DNA of 64,000 nucleotides from Candidatus Kouleothrix ribensis (GCA_016722075.1 JADKGW010000001.1:2914001-2978000); one strand, 5' to 3'; positions 26,904 through 36,323 are shown, counted from the stretch's first letter. Notes: generated from the letters alone by a model not told the origin. Made by a program: numbers and translations.

Positions 26904-27995
26904 CTACTCGAAGCCGCGCGAATATTGCCCAACCACCTGGCGCAGCAGATCAAGCGGCAATGCATGCACCGTGCGGCCATGCTGGCCAGTCATCGTCTCG
27001 GCCGCGCACAGTGCGTTCAGGATCGCCTCCTCAACCGCGTCGGCAGTAGCCACGAACAGGTCGTCCATCTGCTCATGCGGCAGCATCTGCAGATCGATCA
27101 GCGTCTCCGACTGCGGCAGGTGGTTGCCGGTGGCGAAGGCCAGGAAGATATCGCCGCTGCCATTGTAGCCCACGCCGCCCACCCGCGCCAACCCGGTGGT
27201 GGCGCGCCGGGCTAGCCGCTGGCACTGCACCGGTAGCAGCGGCGCATCGGTGGCGATCACCACAATGATCGAGCCGGCATTACTCGGCGGCATCGGGGCG
27301 GGCAGCTGCGTGCGCGCCGGCACTACGTCGACGCCGATCGCGCGCCCGACCGGCACACCATCGACGCGCAGGTCGTGCCGAGCGCCATAATTGGCCTGCA
27401 CCAGCGCGCCCAGCGTGTACGCGCCGCGCGTGGTTGTAACCACGCGCGACGAGGTGCCGATGCCGCCCTTGAAGCCGTGGCAGATCATGCCGGTGCCGCC
27501 GCCGACATTGCCCTCGTCGACTGGCCCGTGCCTGGCGGATGCCAGCGCCGCGTAGGCGTGCTCGGGCTTGATGTGGAACGCGTCGATATCGCTCAGCCAG
27601 CCGTCGTAGGTCTCGGCGACGATCGGCAGCAGGAACCCGCCAATCTGCCCGTGGTCGATCGCGTGCGCAACGATCGTATCGCGCACGACGCCAACCGCGT
27701 GGGTGTTGCTGATGCCGATCGGCGCATCGATCATGCCCGACTCCGCCAGCCAGGGCAGGCCGGTCATCTCGCCGTTGCCGTTGAACGAGTAAAATCCGCC
27801 GAAGACCCGGTCGCGCCACACCGCGCCCTCGCGCGGCACGATCATCGTCACACCGGTACGCGCGACCCGCGGCTGGTCGTACATTACAGTCGCGTGCCCA
27901 ACCAGCACCCCGGCCACGTCGGTAATCGCGTTGTGCGGCCCGGTCGGCAGAGTGCCGATCGCGATGCCGTGGTCGCGCAGGCGCGAGCGATTCAT
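26904..27995 (-). CDS. P1/DmpA family (S58) autoprocessing aminopeptidase
   Basis: 363 residues from ATG 27995, preceded by AAGGAG at five bases; the longer frame upstream is repeat translation. Family motifs: AITDVAGVLVGHAT, TGVTMIVPREG, GNGEMTGLPWLAESGMIDAPIGISNTHAVG, VDEGNVGGGTGMICHGFKGGIGTSSRVV and AGSIIVVIATDAPLLPVQCQRLARRA. By analogy with DmpA the chain should cleave itself between Gly241 and Ser242 (AG-SIIVV), leaving Ser242 as the N-terminal nucleophile. Members are L-aminopeptidase/D-esterases or beta-aminopeptidases. Cytoplasmic, no signal peptide. Both sides are flanked by copies of the same repeat mosaic (B and C). Confidence 0.92.
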   Translation of the reverse strand: MNRSRLRDHGIAIGTLPTGPHNAITDVAGVLVGHATVMYDQPRVARTGVTMIVPREGAVWRDRVFGGFYSFNGNGEMTGLPWLAESGMIDAPIGISNTHAVGVVRDTIVAHAIDHGQIGGFLLPIVAETYDGWLSDIDAFHIKPEHAYAALASARHGPVDEGNVGGGTGMICHGFKGGIGTSSRVVTTTRGAYTLGALVQANYGARHDLRVDGVPVGRAIGVDVVPARTQLPAPMPPSNAGSIIVVIATDAPLLPVQCQRLARRATTGLARVGGVGYNGSGDIFLAFATGNHLPQSETLIDLQMLPHEQMDDLFVATADAVEEAILNALCAAETMTGQHGRTVHALPLDLLRQVVGQYSRGFE

Positions 27996-28021
27996 TGGAT
28001 GCTCCTTTTCGATTTTTTTGC

Positions 28022-28545
28022 CTGATGGTGCGGGCGGCTGCGCCCCCGCACCCCCGCTGGGCGCTTCGCCCCCGGCCCCCAGCCAGGATGCTTCGGGGCG
28101 CGTCGCCCCCGTGCCCCCCAGCCAGGATGCTCCGGGGCGCGTCGCCCCCGGCCCCTCAGCCAGGATGCTCCGGGGCGCGTCGCCCCCGTGCCCCCCAGCC
28201 AGGATGCTCCGGGGCACGACGCCCCCGGCCCCCCGATTAGGGGAACCGAGCCGGTTCCCCTAAAACCCCTCCGGCAAGGGATGCCATCTCAGCCCAATAG
28301 GCATCGACTCATGCCATGGCCGAGCGATTCAGGCGCTGTGTATGCCGGCACGAGTATACCAGCGTGAGTATGCCAGCACGTATCGTATCGCCAACAATCG
28401 CTCGGGCTGCCCTGAGGCATGCGCGCCGGGCACCGAACACCAGACAGCCTCCCTTACGGGGTCTGGGGCAACGCCCCAGCGCGGGGAACGAGGCCGCGCA
28501 GGCCCCGCGCGCCTGTCGCAGGGGACGGGGCCGCGCAGGCCCCGC
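28022..28545 (+). repeat. Intergenic repeat mosaic, copy C
   Basis: Begins with about five tandem units of the type CCCCCAGCCAGGATGCTCCGG, each with a GGGGCGCGTCGCCCC hairpin (28030-28225). Then comes hairpin TTAGGGGAACC-(gagcc)-GGTTCCCCTAA (28237-28263) and the same trailing modules as copy B, with about 200 bp almost identical to B (28260-28480). It ends with two GGGGCCGCGCAGGCCCC-type units against the stop codon of the next minus-strand gene. No gene seen. Confidence 0.85.
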
Positions 28546-29934
28546 TCAGCCCGCCGCACGGCTGACAACGTAGGTCGGCGGGGCCGCACCGCCACCAGCC
28601 GACACGTTCAGCAGCGCGGTGGCCGCAATGCGCGTCAGGCAGCCAACCGCCGTATCGCCATACACACACGGGTCGCTGTCGACATAGCGCGGTGTAATGC
28701 GCAGGCCCTGCTCGGGCGCCCAGGTGGGGTAGTGCTCGACCGGCACCGGCACGCGCTCCTGGAGCACGAACGGCGCGGCCTGGGCCGCCGCCAGCGCGCG
28801 CTCCCAGCTGGCCTGGTCGGTCTCCCAGCCGAGCAGCACGCCCTGGCCGCCGTAGTCGTCGTTGGGCTTGAGCACCAGCCGCTCGCGGTTGCGCTGCGCG
28901 AAGGCCAGCAGCGGCACAGGCTGGCCTTGGTAGCGCGTCAGCCCATCGCGCACCTGGCGCGTCCAGGGCACGTGCTGGGCCACGGCGGTGCGCTCGTCGG
29001 CGTCGAGTAGCCCGGCGGCCGGGCCATCTTCATCCGAGATCAAAGCCATGATCATTTTGGTATGCACCGGCTTGGTGCGGAACGGGTTGACCACGCACAC
29101 CGCCTGGTCGGCGTAGGCGCGCACCAGCGGGTGGCTCAGATCGTACGTCGCCAGAAACTCGTGCTGCAGCACGCGGCGGTACACCAGGTCGATCGGCACG
29201 GGCGCGGCCTGGCCCGGCACGGTGGCGTGCAGCCGCTTGCCGTCGTAGGTCAGCCAGGCCGGGTCGGCGATCACGGTAGCGATGCCGTCGGCGCGCAAGC
29301 GCGCGGCCAGGTGCTCGAACTCGGGCCATGTCACCGCGCTGGCGAAATCGACGATCGCGATGGTTGGGGTGGCCGTGCCGCCCCAGGCGCGGTAGGTATC
29401 GAGCAGCAGCTGCTGCAGGCCCTGGCGGTGCGGCAGCGCAACCGCACGATACGTTTTGCGGAACTCCCGCATGATCTCGAGCTGATCGAACACCTCGACC
29501 ATGGCCTCGTCGTAGCCGATGCCGGCGGGCGACTCGAGGTTCGACTCGACATACCAGCAGGCGCTGCCATCCTCGGCCAGGAAGCCATCGAGCCGGCCGA
29601 GCGCCGACGCGCCGGGGTAGCCGGGGTCGATCGCCAGCAGGGCCTGCTCGGTTGGGCTGAGCGCGTACGCCGCCAGCAGCTGCGGGTCGCTCAGCGCGGC
29701 GGCGCCGACCTTGCGGATCGCGCGGCCGATCAGCGCGGCCGAGCGCTCGAGCGTGGCGAGCTGGGCCGGCGTGATCAGGCGCGGCCGCAGCACCGAGCAG
29801 ATCAGCCGCTCGCGCGGCTTGCCCACCAGCATATTGCGCGCGCGGATCAGCGCGTCGAGCTGCACAAAGGTATCGCGCGCGCCGGCCTGGTCGAGCAGGC
29901 CGTGGTAGCTATCGATCGCAGTTTGTAGTTCCAT
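28546..29934 (-). CDS. Circularly permuted ATP-grasp domain protein
   Basis: 462 residues from ATG 29934 (GGAGG three bases upstream). Features: RLDGFLAEDGSACWYVESNLESPAGIGYDEAM, IAIVDFASAVTWPEFEHLAARLRADGI, VYRRVLQHEFLATYD, VCVVNPFRTKPVHTKMIMALISDE, RERLVLKPNDDYGGQGVLLGWETDQASWERAL, FVLQERVP and a C-terminal segment ending AGGGAAPPTYVV. These match the circularly permuted ATP-grasp group (glutathionylspermidine-synthase-like and related ligases), in which the KPNDDYGGQGV stretch is the ATP-binding lysine/glycine loop. Such enzymes form amide bonds to carboxylates; the substrates are unknown. It follows a phytoene-desaturase-like gene by 94 bp. Confidence 0.78.
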   Translation of the reverse strand: MELQTAIDSYHGLLDQAGARDTFVQLDALIRARNMLVGKPRERLICSVLRPRLITPAQLATLERSAALIGRAIRKVGAAALSDPQLLAAYALSPTEQALLAIDPGYPGASALGRLDGFLAEDGSACWYVESNLESPAGIGYDEAMVEVFDQLEIMREFRKTYRAVALPHRQGLQQLLLDTYRAWGGTATPTIAIVDFASAVTWPEFEHLAARLRADGIATVIADPAWLTYDGKRLHATVPGQAAPVPIDLVYRRVLQHEFLATYDLSHPLVRAYADQAVCVVNPFRTKPVHTKMIMALISDEDGPAAGLLDADERTAVAQHVPWTRQVRDGLTRYQGQPVPLLAFAQRNRERLVLKPNDDYGGQGVLLGWETDQASWERALAAAQAAPFVLQERVPVPVEHYPTWAPEQGLRITPRYVDSDPCVYGDTAVGCLTRIAATALLNVSAGGGAAPPTYVVSRAAG

Positions 29935-30028
29935 ATGCCTCCGTAAGCAGCTTCGATTGGGTGGCCAGTAGAATGAGTAGCTATTCGCACGGCCCTGACT
30001 CTGCGGCAGCCGGCCGATCGAACGCGCG

Positions 30029-31468
30029 TCACCGGTCGTCGTGCAGGGCCGCCTGGGCCGCGAAATAGCCGCACAGCCCATGCACGCCCCCGCCCGGCGG
30101 CGTCGACGACGAGCAGATGTACATGCCGGGCACGGGCGTTCGGTACGGCGTGAGGCTCACAGTCGGGCGCGTGAATAGCTGGGTGAGATCCTGCACGCCG
30201 CCGTTGATATCGCCGCCGATGTAGTTGGCGTTATAGGCCTCCATCGCGGCCGGCCCCATGGTGCTACGCGCCAGGATGCGCGCGCGGAAACCCGGCGCAA
30301 AGCGTTCGATCTGCGCCTCGATCCGCTCGGTCATGTCGAAGGCCGAGCCGTGCGGCACGTGGCAGTAGGCCCAGGCTGTGTGCTGACCCACAGGCGCGCG
30401 CGTGTGGTCGAACAGGCTCGGCTGCGCCAGCAGCACAAACGGCCGCGCGGCGTGCCGGCCGGCCCAGGCCGCCCGCTCGGATTCGGCGATCTCGGCCAGG
30501 CTACCGCCGAGATGCACGGTCGCGGCCCAAGTACACGCGGGCGCGCGCCAGGGGATCGGCCCATCGAGCGCCCAATCGAGCTTGAATGCGCCAGGGCCGT
30601 AGCGGTAGCGCCCAAGCGCGCGGCGGTAGCCGGCCGGCAGGCGTTCGCCGGCGATCTGCAGCAGCTGCCGTGGCGTCAGGTCGAACATGATTGTGCGGGC
30701 CGGCGGCAGCTGTGCCAGCGTCGCGACCCGCGCGCCGGTCACGATCGTGCCGCCCAGCTCGCGCAGGTAGCTCGCCAGCGCGTCGGCGATCGTCTGCGCG
30801 CCGCCGCGCGGGATGGGCCAGCCGAACCTATGGCCGAGCGCAGCCAGCACGAGGCCGGCGGCAGCGCTGGGCGCGCGCTCGAGCGGCAGAATCGAGTGCG
30901 CGGCCATGCCCGCAAACAGCGCGCGGGCGTGATCACCGCGAAACCAGATCTCGGCCAGCCGGCGCGCCGGCCAGGCTGCGCGCAGCCCAAACCGGGCCAG
31001 CGCGAGCGGGTGGCGCGGCAGCCGCAGCGGCCCCATCACGCCGCTGGCGATCTGCTCCCAGCCGCGCACCAGCGGCGCCATCAAGCGCCAGTATGCGCCG
31101 GCATCGCCCGCGAGCGTCGCGCCAGTCGCGCCAATCGAGCGCTGCAGCACGGCAGCGCTGCCGTCGTCGAACGGGTGGGCCAGCGGCGCGGGCGGGTGAA
31201 TCCACGCGAGGCCGTGCTCGTGCAGCGGCAGGCTCTGGAAGAACGGCGAGCCGACGCCCAGCGGGTGAACTGCCGAGCAAATGTCGTGCGTGAAGCCGGG
31301 CAATGTCAGCTCGGCCGAGCGCGTGCCGCCGCCGACGGTTGGCGCGGCCTCGAGCACCAGCACCGATCGGCCGGCGCGCGCCAGGGTGATCGCCGCCGCC
31401 AGGCCGTTCGGCCCCGCGCCGACGACCACGGCGTCGTACCGGGTTTGGTCTGCTAACGGCATTGGCAT
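30029..31468 (-). CDS. Phytoene-desaturase-like FAD-dependent oxidoreductase
   Basis: 479 residues. N-terminal dinucleotide-binding motif DAVVVGAGPNGLAAAITLARAGRSVLVLEAAPTVGGGTRSAELTLPGFTHDICSAVHPLG, typical of the phytoene dehydrogenase/NAD(P)-FAD oxidoreductase group. Further signals: IPRGGAQTIADALASYLRELGGTIVTGARV, MYICSSSTPPGGGVHGLCGYFAA at the C terminus (FAD-closing motif). The acceptor is unknown; many bacteria have such CrtI-like proteins outside carotenoid clusters, and no other carotenoid gene is nearby. CAGGG lies five bases before ATG 31468. Probably in the same transcript as trpG 36 bp upstream. Confidence 0.87.
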   Translation of the reverse strand: MPMPLADQTRYDAVVVGAGPNGLAAAITLARAGRSVLVLEAAPTVGGGTRSAELTLPGFTHDICSAVHPLGVGSPFFQSLPLHEHGLAWIHPPAPLAHPFDDGSAAVLQRSIGATGATLAGDAGAYWRLMAPLVRGWEQIASGVMGPLRLPRHPLALARFGLRAAWPARRLAEIWFRGDHARALFAGMAAHSILPLERAPSAAAGLVLAALGHRFGWPIPRGGAQTIADALASYLRELGGTIVTGARVATLAQLPPARTIMFDLTPRQLLQIAGERLPAGYRRALGRYRYGPGAFKLDWALDGPIPWRAPACTWAATVHLGGSLAEIAESERAAWAGRHAARPFVLLAQPSLFDHTRAPVGQHTAWAYCHVPHGSAFDMTERIEAQIERFAPGFRARILARSTMGPAAMEAYNANYIGGDINGGVQDLTQLFTRPTVSLTPYRTPVPGMYICSSSTPPGGGVHGLCGYFAAQAALHDDR

Positions 31469-31504
31469 GGCCCTGCCCGCAGCTAGAGCACGGTTTGTAC
31501 GCGG

Positions 31505-32068
31505 CTATGTCGCCAGGAAATTGCGCAGCAGCGCCTTACCGGCCTCGGTCATGATCGACTCGGGGTGGAACTGCACGCCCTGCACCGCCAGCTCGCGATG
31601 GCGCAGGCCCATGATCAGCCCGTCGTCGGTCCAGGCGGTTACTTCCAGGCAGGCCGGCAGGTCGTCGCGCCGCACGATCAGCGAGTGGTAGCGCGTGGCC
31701 GGGAACGGGTTGGGCAGCCCGGCGAACACGCCCGCGCCGGCGTGGTGGATCTGCGAGAGCTTGCCGTGCATCACCATGGGCGCGCGCACCACCGCGCCAC
31801 CATAGGCCTGGCCGATCGACTGGTGGCCCAGGCACACGCCCAGGATCGGCACGCTGCCGCCCAGCTCGCGGATCAGCGGCACGCTGATGCCGGCCTCGTT
31901 GGGCGTACATGGCCCCGGCGAGATCACGATCTGCGCGGGTGCCAGCGCGGCCACCGCGCCAACCGTCAGCTCGTCGTTGCGCTTCACCAGCACCTCGGCG
32001 CCCAGCTCGCTCAGATATTGGTACAGATTGTAGGTGAACGAGTCGTAGTTATCGAGCAGCAAGAGCAT
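31505..32068 (-). CDS. trpG: Anthranilate synthase component II / aminodeoxychorismate synthase glutaminase
   Basis: 187 residues. Class I glutamine amidotransferase: LLLLDNYDSFTYNLYQYL, ISPGPCTPNEAGIS, PILGVCLGHQSIGQAYGG (nucleophile Cys), YHSLIVRRDDLPACLEVTAWTDDGLIMGLRHRELAVQGVQFHPESIMTEAGKALL (catalytic His and Glu). It supplies ammonia to TrpE, and such subunits are often shared with folate synthesis (PabA). ATG 32068 follows GAGGAA. On the same strand as trpB2-trpS-trpE but separated from trpE by the tandem-repeat block and a peptidase gene. Confidence 0.94.
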   Translation of the reverse strand: MLLLLDNYDSFTYNLYQYLSELGAEVLVKRNDELTVGAVAALAPAQIVISPGPCTPNEAGISVPLIRELGGSVPILGVCLGHQSIGQAYGGAVVRAPMVMHGKLSQIHHAGAGVFAGLPNPFPATRYHSLIVRRDDLPACLEVTAWTDDGLIMGLRHRELAVQGVQFHPESIMTEAGKALLRNFLAT

Positions 32069-32103
32069 GGGTTTCCTCGCTTTTTCGCGCGCATTCAATC
32101 ACA

Positions 32104-34194
32104 CTAATCCGCCGTCTCGGCGTAGTCCATCCCCAGCTGATCGAATAGAAAGGCGTATACGTCGGTCTCTTCGGCGATGCGCTCGTTCAGCGACGTGCCG
32201 ATGCCATGGCCGGCGTTGGCGCTGGTGCGCAGCAGCACTGGCAGCCCCGAGCTGGTGGCCGCTTGCAGCCGCGCGGCCATTTTGCGCGAGTGCGCCGGGT
32301 TGGCCCGCCCGTCGTGGTCGCCAGTGACGAGTAGCACGGCCGGGTAGGCCACACCATCCACAACCCGATGGTACGGCGAGTAGGCGTACAGCGCGGCAAA
32401 CTGCTCGGGGTCGGTCACGCTGCCAAACTCGGTGACGTTGAATGCGCCGTTTGGGTCGAGCTCAAGCCGCAGCATGTCGTAGATGCCAACATACGCAACC
32501 ACCGCGCGAAACAGGTCGGGCCGCTGGGTGAGCGCCGCGCCCATGAGCAGCCCGCCATTACTGCGGCCCTTAATCGCCAGCCGCGCCGGCCGCGTGTAGC
32601 CCGCATCGATCAGGTAGCCGGCCGCCGCGATCAGGTCGTCGAAGACATTTTGCTTGTTGAGCAGGCGCCCGGCGCGATGCCACTGCTCGCCATACTCGTC
32701 GCCGCCGCGCAGATTCGCGATCACATAGACGCCACCCTGGTCGAGCCACATGCTGGCGGCCAGATCGAACTGCGGCGAGAAGCTGATCCCAAAGCCGCCA
32801 TAGCCATAGAGCACGGTTGGGTTGTTGCCGTCGAGCGCGATCCCCTTGCGGCGCATGATGTTCAGCGGGATCTGTGTGCCGTCGCGCGATGTCGCGAACT
32901 GGCGCAGCACTTCGACAGCGCCGAAATCGGCCGGCGCGACCGCCCGCAGCGCGGTTTGCTCCAGCTCTTCCGAATCGGGCGCAAAGCGCAACCACGCCGG
33001 CGGTTCGGTGAAGCTGTTGCTGCGGATCAGCACCTCGTCGCCGCCGGCCACCACCACTTCGCGCACGGCCGAGATCGGCGCGATCGGCAGCAGCCCCTGC
33101 TCGGCCCCGGACAGATCGTAGACGCGCACCTGCGAGGGGCCACCGTCCAGCTCGGTCACATACAGCCGCCGCTGCGCCGGGGTAATCGTCTGGATCGTCA
33201 CATCACGCTCGGGCACGGCAATTCGCGCAAACGCCAGATCCGGCGTGGCCAGCGGCAGGCGCAGGATCGCGCCGCGCGGCGTGCCGGCGTGCCCAAGCAG
33301 ATACAGCGCATCGTCGGGGCCAAACACGGCCGCAACCACCTGATCCTCAAATTGGGTGATCTGCGTCCATGCGTCGTCAGGGCCGCGCAGATAGTGGGCA
33401 TATTCGCCGCCGTCGCCATTCGCCACGCTCGCCAGCAGGTAGCGCCCATCCGCTGTCGTGTGGAGTTCAATTTCGGCGATACGCGGGAACTGCTCGCCCA
33501 GCACATACCGATCGTCGGCCGTCGATGTCCCTAGCCTATGATAATAGATTTGCTGAAAGAAGTCGTGATCCTCGGGCGGTCGCTCGTGGCCCTGCGGGTA
33601 GCGGGTGTAGTAGATCGCGCTGCCGTCCGCATTCCAGGCCACGCTGCCGCCAGCGGTCGGGTAGGTGACGCGTGGGATCCGATCGCCCAGCTCGCGGCCG
33701 GTCGCAACCTCGTAGAAGTGGAGTGTGCCGTCTTCGCTGCCGTGCTTGGAGAGCGATACCGCCACCAGCCGGCCATCGAGCGATGGTTCGTAGAAATCGA
33801 TCGTCGTGCTTCCGCTCGGGTCGAGCCGGTTCGGGTCGAGCAACACCCGTTCGCTGGCCAGGTCGTCGGCCGATGCGAGCAGCACCAGCAGCGGTTGCTC
33901 CTTGGGCGGCTGGCTCTTGATCGCGAAGATCTGCCCCTGGCACGTTTTGAGTCCGTAGTAGTCGGCCGACACCGCAGTGTAGAGCGTGCGCAGCCGCAGC
34001 TCGATCGCGGCTCGCCCAGCGATTGCGTCCAATAGCGCCTGCGCGTGGTGGTTCTGCGCCTGGCTCCAACCGCGAACCTCCGGATCGTCGAAGTGCTCCA
34101 GCCAGCGGTAGTCCTCGGTCACGGCTACCCCGTGGTAACTATCCGTCACCGGGCGGCGCGGCGTGGCGGGGTAGGTTGGGCGCTGGGTTGGCAT
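32104..34194 (-). CDS. Prolyl oligopeptidase (S9A)
   Basis: 696 residues from ATG 34194, which has AAGGAGG six bases upstream. N-terminal seven-bladed propeller (YHGVAVTEDYRWLEHFDDPEVRGWSQAQN...). C-terminal alpha/beta-hydrolase with YGYGGFGISFSPQFD, IANLRGGDEYGEQWHRAGRLLNKQNVFDDLIAAAGYL, nucleophile GRSNGGLLMGA, Asp in LLVTGDHDGRANPAHSRKMAA and His in SANAGHGIGT. It cleaves peptides after proline; no signal peptide, so cytoplasmic. An in-frame extension beyond 34194 is made only of the 7-bp repeat and should not be included in the protein. Confidence 0.93.
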   Translation of the reverse strand: MPTQRPTYPATPRRPVTDSYHGVAVTEDYRWLEHFDDPEVRGWSQAQNHHAQALLDAIAGRAAIELRLRTLYTAVSADYYGLKTCQGQIFAIKSQPPKEQPLLVLLASADDLASERVLLDPNRLDPSGSTTIDFYEPSLDGRLVAVSLSKHGSEDGTLHFYEVATGRELGDRIPRVTYPTAGGSVAWNADGSAIYYTRYPQGHERPPEDHDFFQQIYYHRLGTSTADDRYVLGEQFPRIAEIELHTTADGRYLLASVANGDGGEYAHYLRGPDDAWTQITQFEDQVVAAVFGPDDALYLLGHAGTPRGAILRLPLATPDLAFARIAVPERDVTIQTITPAQRRLYVTELDGGPSQVRVYDLSGAEQGLLPIAPISAVREVVVAGGDEVLIRSNSFTEPPAWLRFAPDSEELEQTALRAVAPADFGAVEVLRQFATSRDGTQIPLNIMRRKGIALDGNNPTVLYGYGGFGISFSPQFDLAASMWLDQGGVYVIANLRGGDEYGEQWHRAGRLLNKQNVFDDLIAAAGYLIDAGYTRPARLAIKGRSNGGLLMGAALTQRPDLFRAVVAYVGIYDMLRLELDPNGAFNVTEFGSVTDPEQFAALYAYSPYHRVVDGVAYPAVLLVTGDHDGRANPAHSRKMAARLQAATSSGLPVLLRTSANAGHGIGTSLNERIAEETDVYAFLFDQLGMDYAETAD

Positions 34195-34218
34195 GAAAGC
34201 CTCCTTATGAAGAACCCA

Positions 34219-34443
34219 GACACGAGACACGAGACACGAGACACGAGACACGAGACGCGAGACACGAGACGCGAGACGCGAGACACGAGACACGAGACAC
34301 GAGACACGAGACACGAGACACGAGACACGAGACACGAGACACGAGACACGAGACACGAGACGCGAGACGCGAGACACGAGACACGAGACACGAGACACGA
34401 GACACGAGACACGAGACACGAGACACGAGACACGAGACGCGAG
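34219..34443 (+). repeat. 7-bp tandem repeat (ACACGAG)n
   Basis: About 32 head-to-tail units of ACACGAG, with scattered A-to-G variants (ACGCGAG). It lies between the start of the prolyl oligopeptidase gene and an adjoining 8-bp array. Because 7 is not a multiple of 3, all three frames on a strand encode the same heptapeptide repeat, producing spurious open frames in both directions. Confidence 0.95.
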
Positions 34444-34752
34444 TTGTCCCCTTGTCTCCTGTCTCCTTGTCCCCTTGTCTCCTTGTCTCCTTGTCCCCTT
34501 GTCTCCTTGTCTCCTTCTTGTCTCCTGTCTCCTTGTCCCCTTGTCCCCTTGTCCCCTTGTCTCCTTGTCCCCTTGTCCCCTTGTCTCCTTGTCCCCTTGT
34601 CTCCTTGTCTCCTTGTCCCCTTGTCTCCTTGTCTCCTGTCTCCTTGTCCCCTTGTCTCCTTGTCCCCTTGTCTCCTTGTCCCCTTGTCCCCTTGTCTCCT
34701 TGTCCCCTTGTCTCCTTGTCCCCTTGTCTCCTTGTCCCCTTGTCTCCTTGTC
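34444..34752 (+). repeat. 8-bp tandem repeat (CCTTGTCY)n
   Basis: About 38 units alternating CCTTGTCT and CCTTGTCC, with occasional shortened units (CTGTCT). Abuts the 7-bp array and ends four bases before the trpE stop codon. Its GTCTC cores are complementary to the GAGAC cores of the neighbouring array, so a transcript through both could form a long imperfect hairpin. Confidence 0.95.
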
Positions 34753-34757
34753 TTCCG

Positions 34758-36254
34758 CTACGCCGCTGCCAGCGTCTCGGCCACTTCGATCGCGCGCAGC
34801 AGTGCGGCGGCCTTGTTATAGCTCTCGTTGAACTCAGCGGTCGGGTCGCTATCGGCCACCACGCCGCCGCCGGCCTGCACATATGCCACGCCGTCTTTCA
34901 CGATCATGGTGCGCAGAGCGATGCAGGTGTCGAGGTCGCCGTTGAAGCCGACGTGGCCGACCGCGCCGGCGTAGATCCCGCGCTGCTGGCCCTCGAGCTC
35001 GGCGATCAGCTCCATGGCGCGGATCTTGGGCGCGCCGCTGACGGTGCCGGCCGGGAAGCAGGCCCGCAGCGCGTCGAGCGCGCTCATATCCTGGCGCAGC
35101 CGGCCGGTCACGTGGCTCACCAGGTGCATGACGTGGCTGAATTTTTCGACGAACATGAACTCGGGCACGCTGACGGTGCCGGGCTGCGATACGCGCCCGA
35201 TGTCGTTGCGGCCCAGATCGACCAGCATCAGGTGTTCGGCGCGCTCCTTCTCGTCGGCCAGTAGCTCCTCGGCCAGCGCGCGATCCTCGTGCTCGTCGGC
35301 GCCGCGCCAGCGCGTACCGGCGATCGGGTGAGTGGTCACCAGGCCGTCTTCGACGCGCACCAGCAGCTCGGGCGACGCGCCGACCAGCTCGCCCTCGGGG
35401 GTGCGCAGGTAGAACATATACGGCGAGGGGTTGATCGTGCGCAGCGCGCGGTAGATCGTGAACGAGTCGACCGACACCGGCCGGCTGAAGCGCTGCGACG
35501 GCACCACCTGGAAGATGTCGCCAGCCGCAATGTACTCTTTGGCCTTCAGCACGCGCCGCTCGTACTCGGCCTGGGTCACGTTCGAGCTGACCGGCGACGG
35601 TCCGGCGCTGGCCGCCTCGGTGATCGCCGGCCGGCGATCGGCCGCCGCCAATGGCTGCGCCAGCCGGGCGATCAGCTCGTCGATCTTGGCGCAGGCGCGC
35701 GCATACTCGGCCGCCAGGTCGTCGGCGTCGAGGTGGACATGCGCGATCACCTTGATCTTATGTTTCAGGTGATCGAAGGCCAGCAGCGTGTCGACGAACT
35801 GCCACATGCCCTCGGGGATGCTGTAGGCGCGCTGCTCGGGCACCGGCAGGCGCTCGAAGCGCGCGACCATCTCGTAGGTGGCGTAGCCCACCGCGCCGCC
35901 CACGAAGCGTGGCAGGTCGGCCAGGCGCACCGGGCGATACTCGCGCAGGTATGATCCCAGCACCGTCAGCGGATCAGTGTACGGCAGCGTCTGCTTATAG
36001 CCGCCCTGCACGGCCTGGGCCAGCCCATCGGCGAAGCGCAGCGTCAGGTATGGCTCGGCGCCAATGAACGAGTAGCGCGCCAGGTGCTGCCCGCCCTCGA
36101 CCGACTCGAGCAGAAAGCTCCACGGCCCGCGCGCAACCTTCAGAAACGCCGACACCGGCGTCTCGAGATCGGCCAGAATCTCGGCGTAGATCGGGCACAG
36201 GTTGCCCTGGTCGCGCAGCCCGCGAATTTCGTCGAGCGAGGGCTTGAACTCCAT
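34758..36254 (-). CDS. trpE: Anthranilate synthase component I
   Basis: 498 residues from ATG 36254 with GGAGGAG immediately upstream. N-terminal tryptophan-feedback site region TPVSAFLKVARGPWSFLLESVEGGQHLARYSFIG. The chorismate-binding domain has QVVPSQRFSRPV, LRTINPSPYMFYLRTPEGELVGASPELLVRVEDG, THPIAGTRWRGADEHED, MLVDLGRNDIGRVSQPGTVSVPEFMFVEKFSHVMHLVSHVTGRL and PAGTVSGAPKIRAMELIAELE. Makes anthranilate from chorismate with TrpG. Third gene of the T-box-controlled trp operon. Confidence 0.96.
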   Translation of the reverse strand: MEFKPSLDEIRGLRDQGNLCPIYAEILADLETPVSAFLKVARGPWSFLLESVEGGQHLARYSFIGAEPYLTLRFADGLAQAVQGGYKQTLPYTDPLTVLGSYLREYRPVRLADLPRFVGGAVGYATYEMVARFERLPVPEQRAYSIPEGMWQFVDTLLAFDHLKHKIKVIAHVHLDADDLAAEYARACAKIDELIARLAQPLAAADRRPAITEAASAGPSPVSSNVTQAEYERRVLKAKEYIAAGDIFQVVPSQRFSRPVSVDSFTIYRALRTINPSPYMFYLRTPEGELVGASPELLVRVEDGLVTTHPIAGTRWRGADEHEDRALAEELLADEKERAEHLMLVDLGRNDIGRVSQPGTVSVPEFMFVEKFSHVMHLVSHVTGRLRQDMSALDALRACFPAGTVSGAPKIRAMELIAELEGQQRGIYAGAVGHVGFNGDLDTCIALRTMIVKDGVAYVQAGGGVVADSDPTAEFNESYNKAAALLRAIEVAETLAAA

Positions 36255-36323
36255 ATCTCCTCCAGGGTGTACGTGTACGTTTTGAGTTGAGGCCATACCT
36301 CAACATTCATAACTTTTAACTAG

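Noticed and set aside
27996..28217. N-terminal extension of the DmpA-like peptidase
   Set aside because: The added residues are translation of the dispersed repeat, and AAGGAG sits properly before ATG 27995.
34045..34882. Open frames encoding RHETRDT-like or LSPCPLVSLSP-like repeats
   Set aside because: Direct result of 7-bp and 8-bp tandem repeats that lack stops in every frame.
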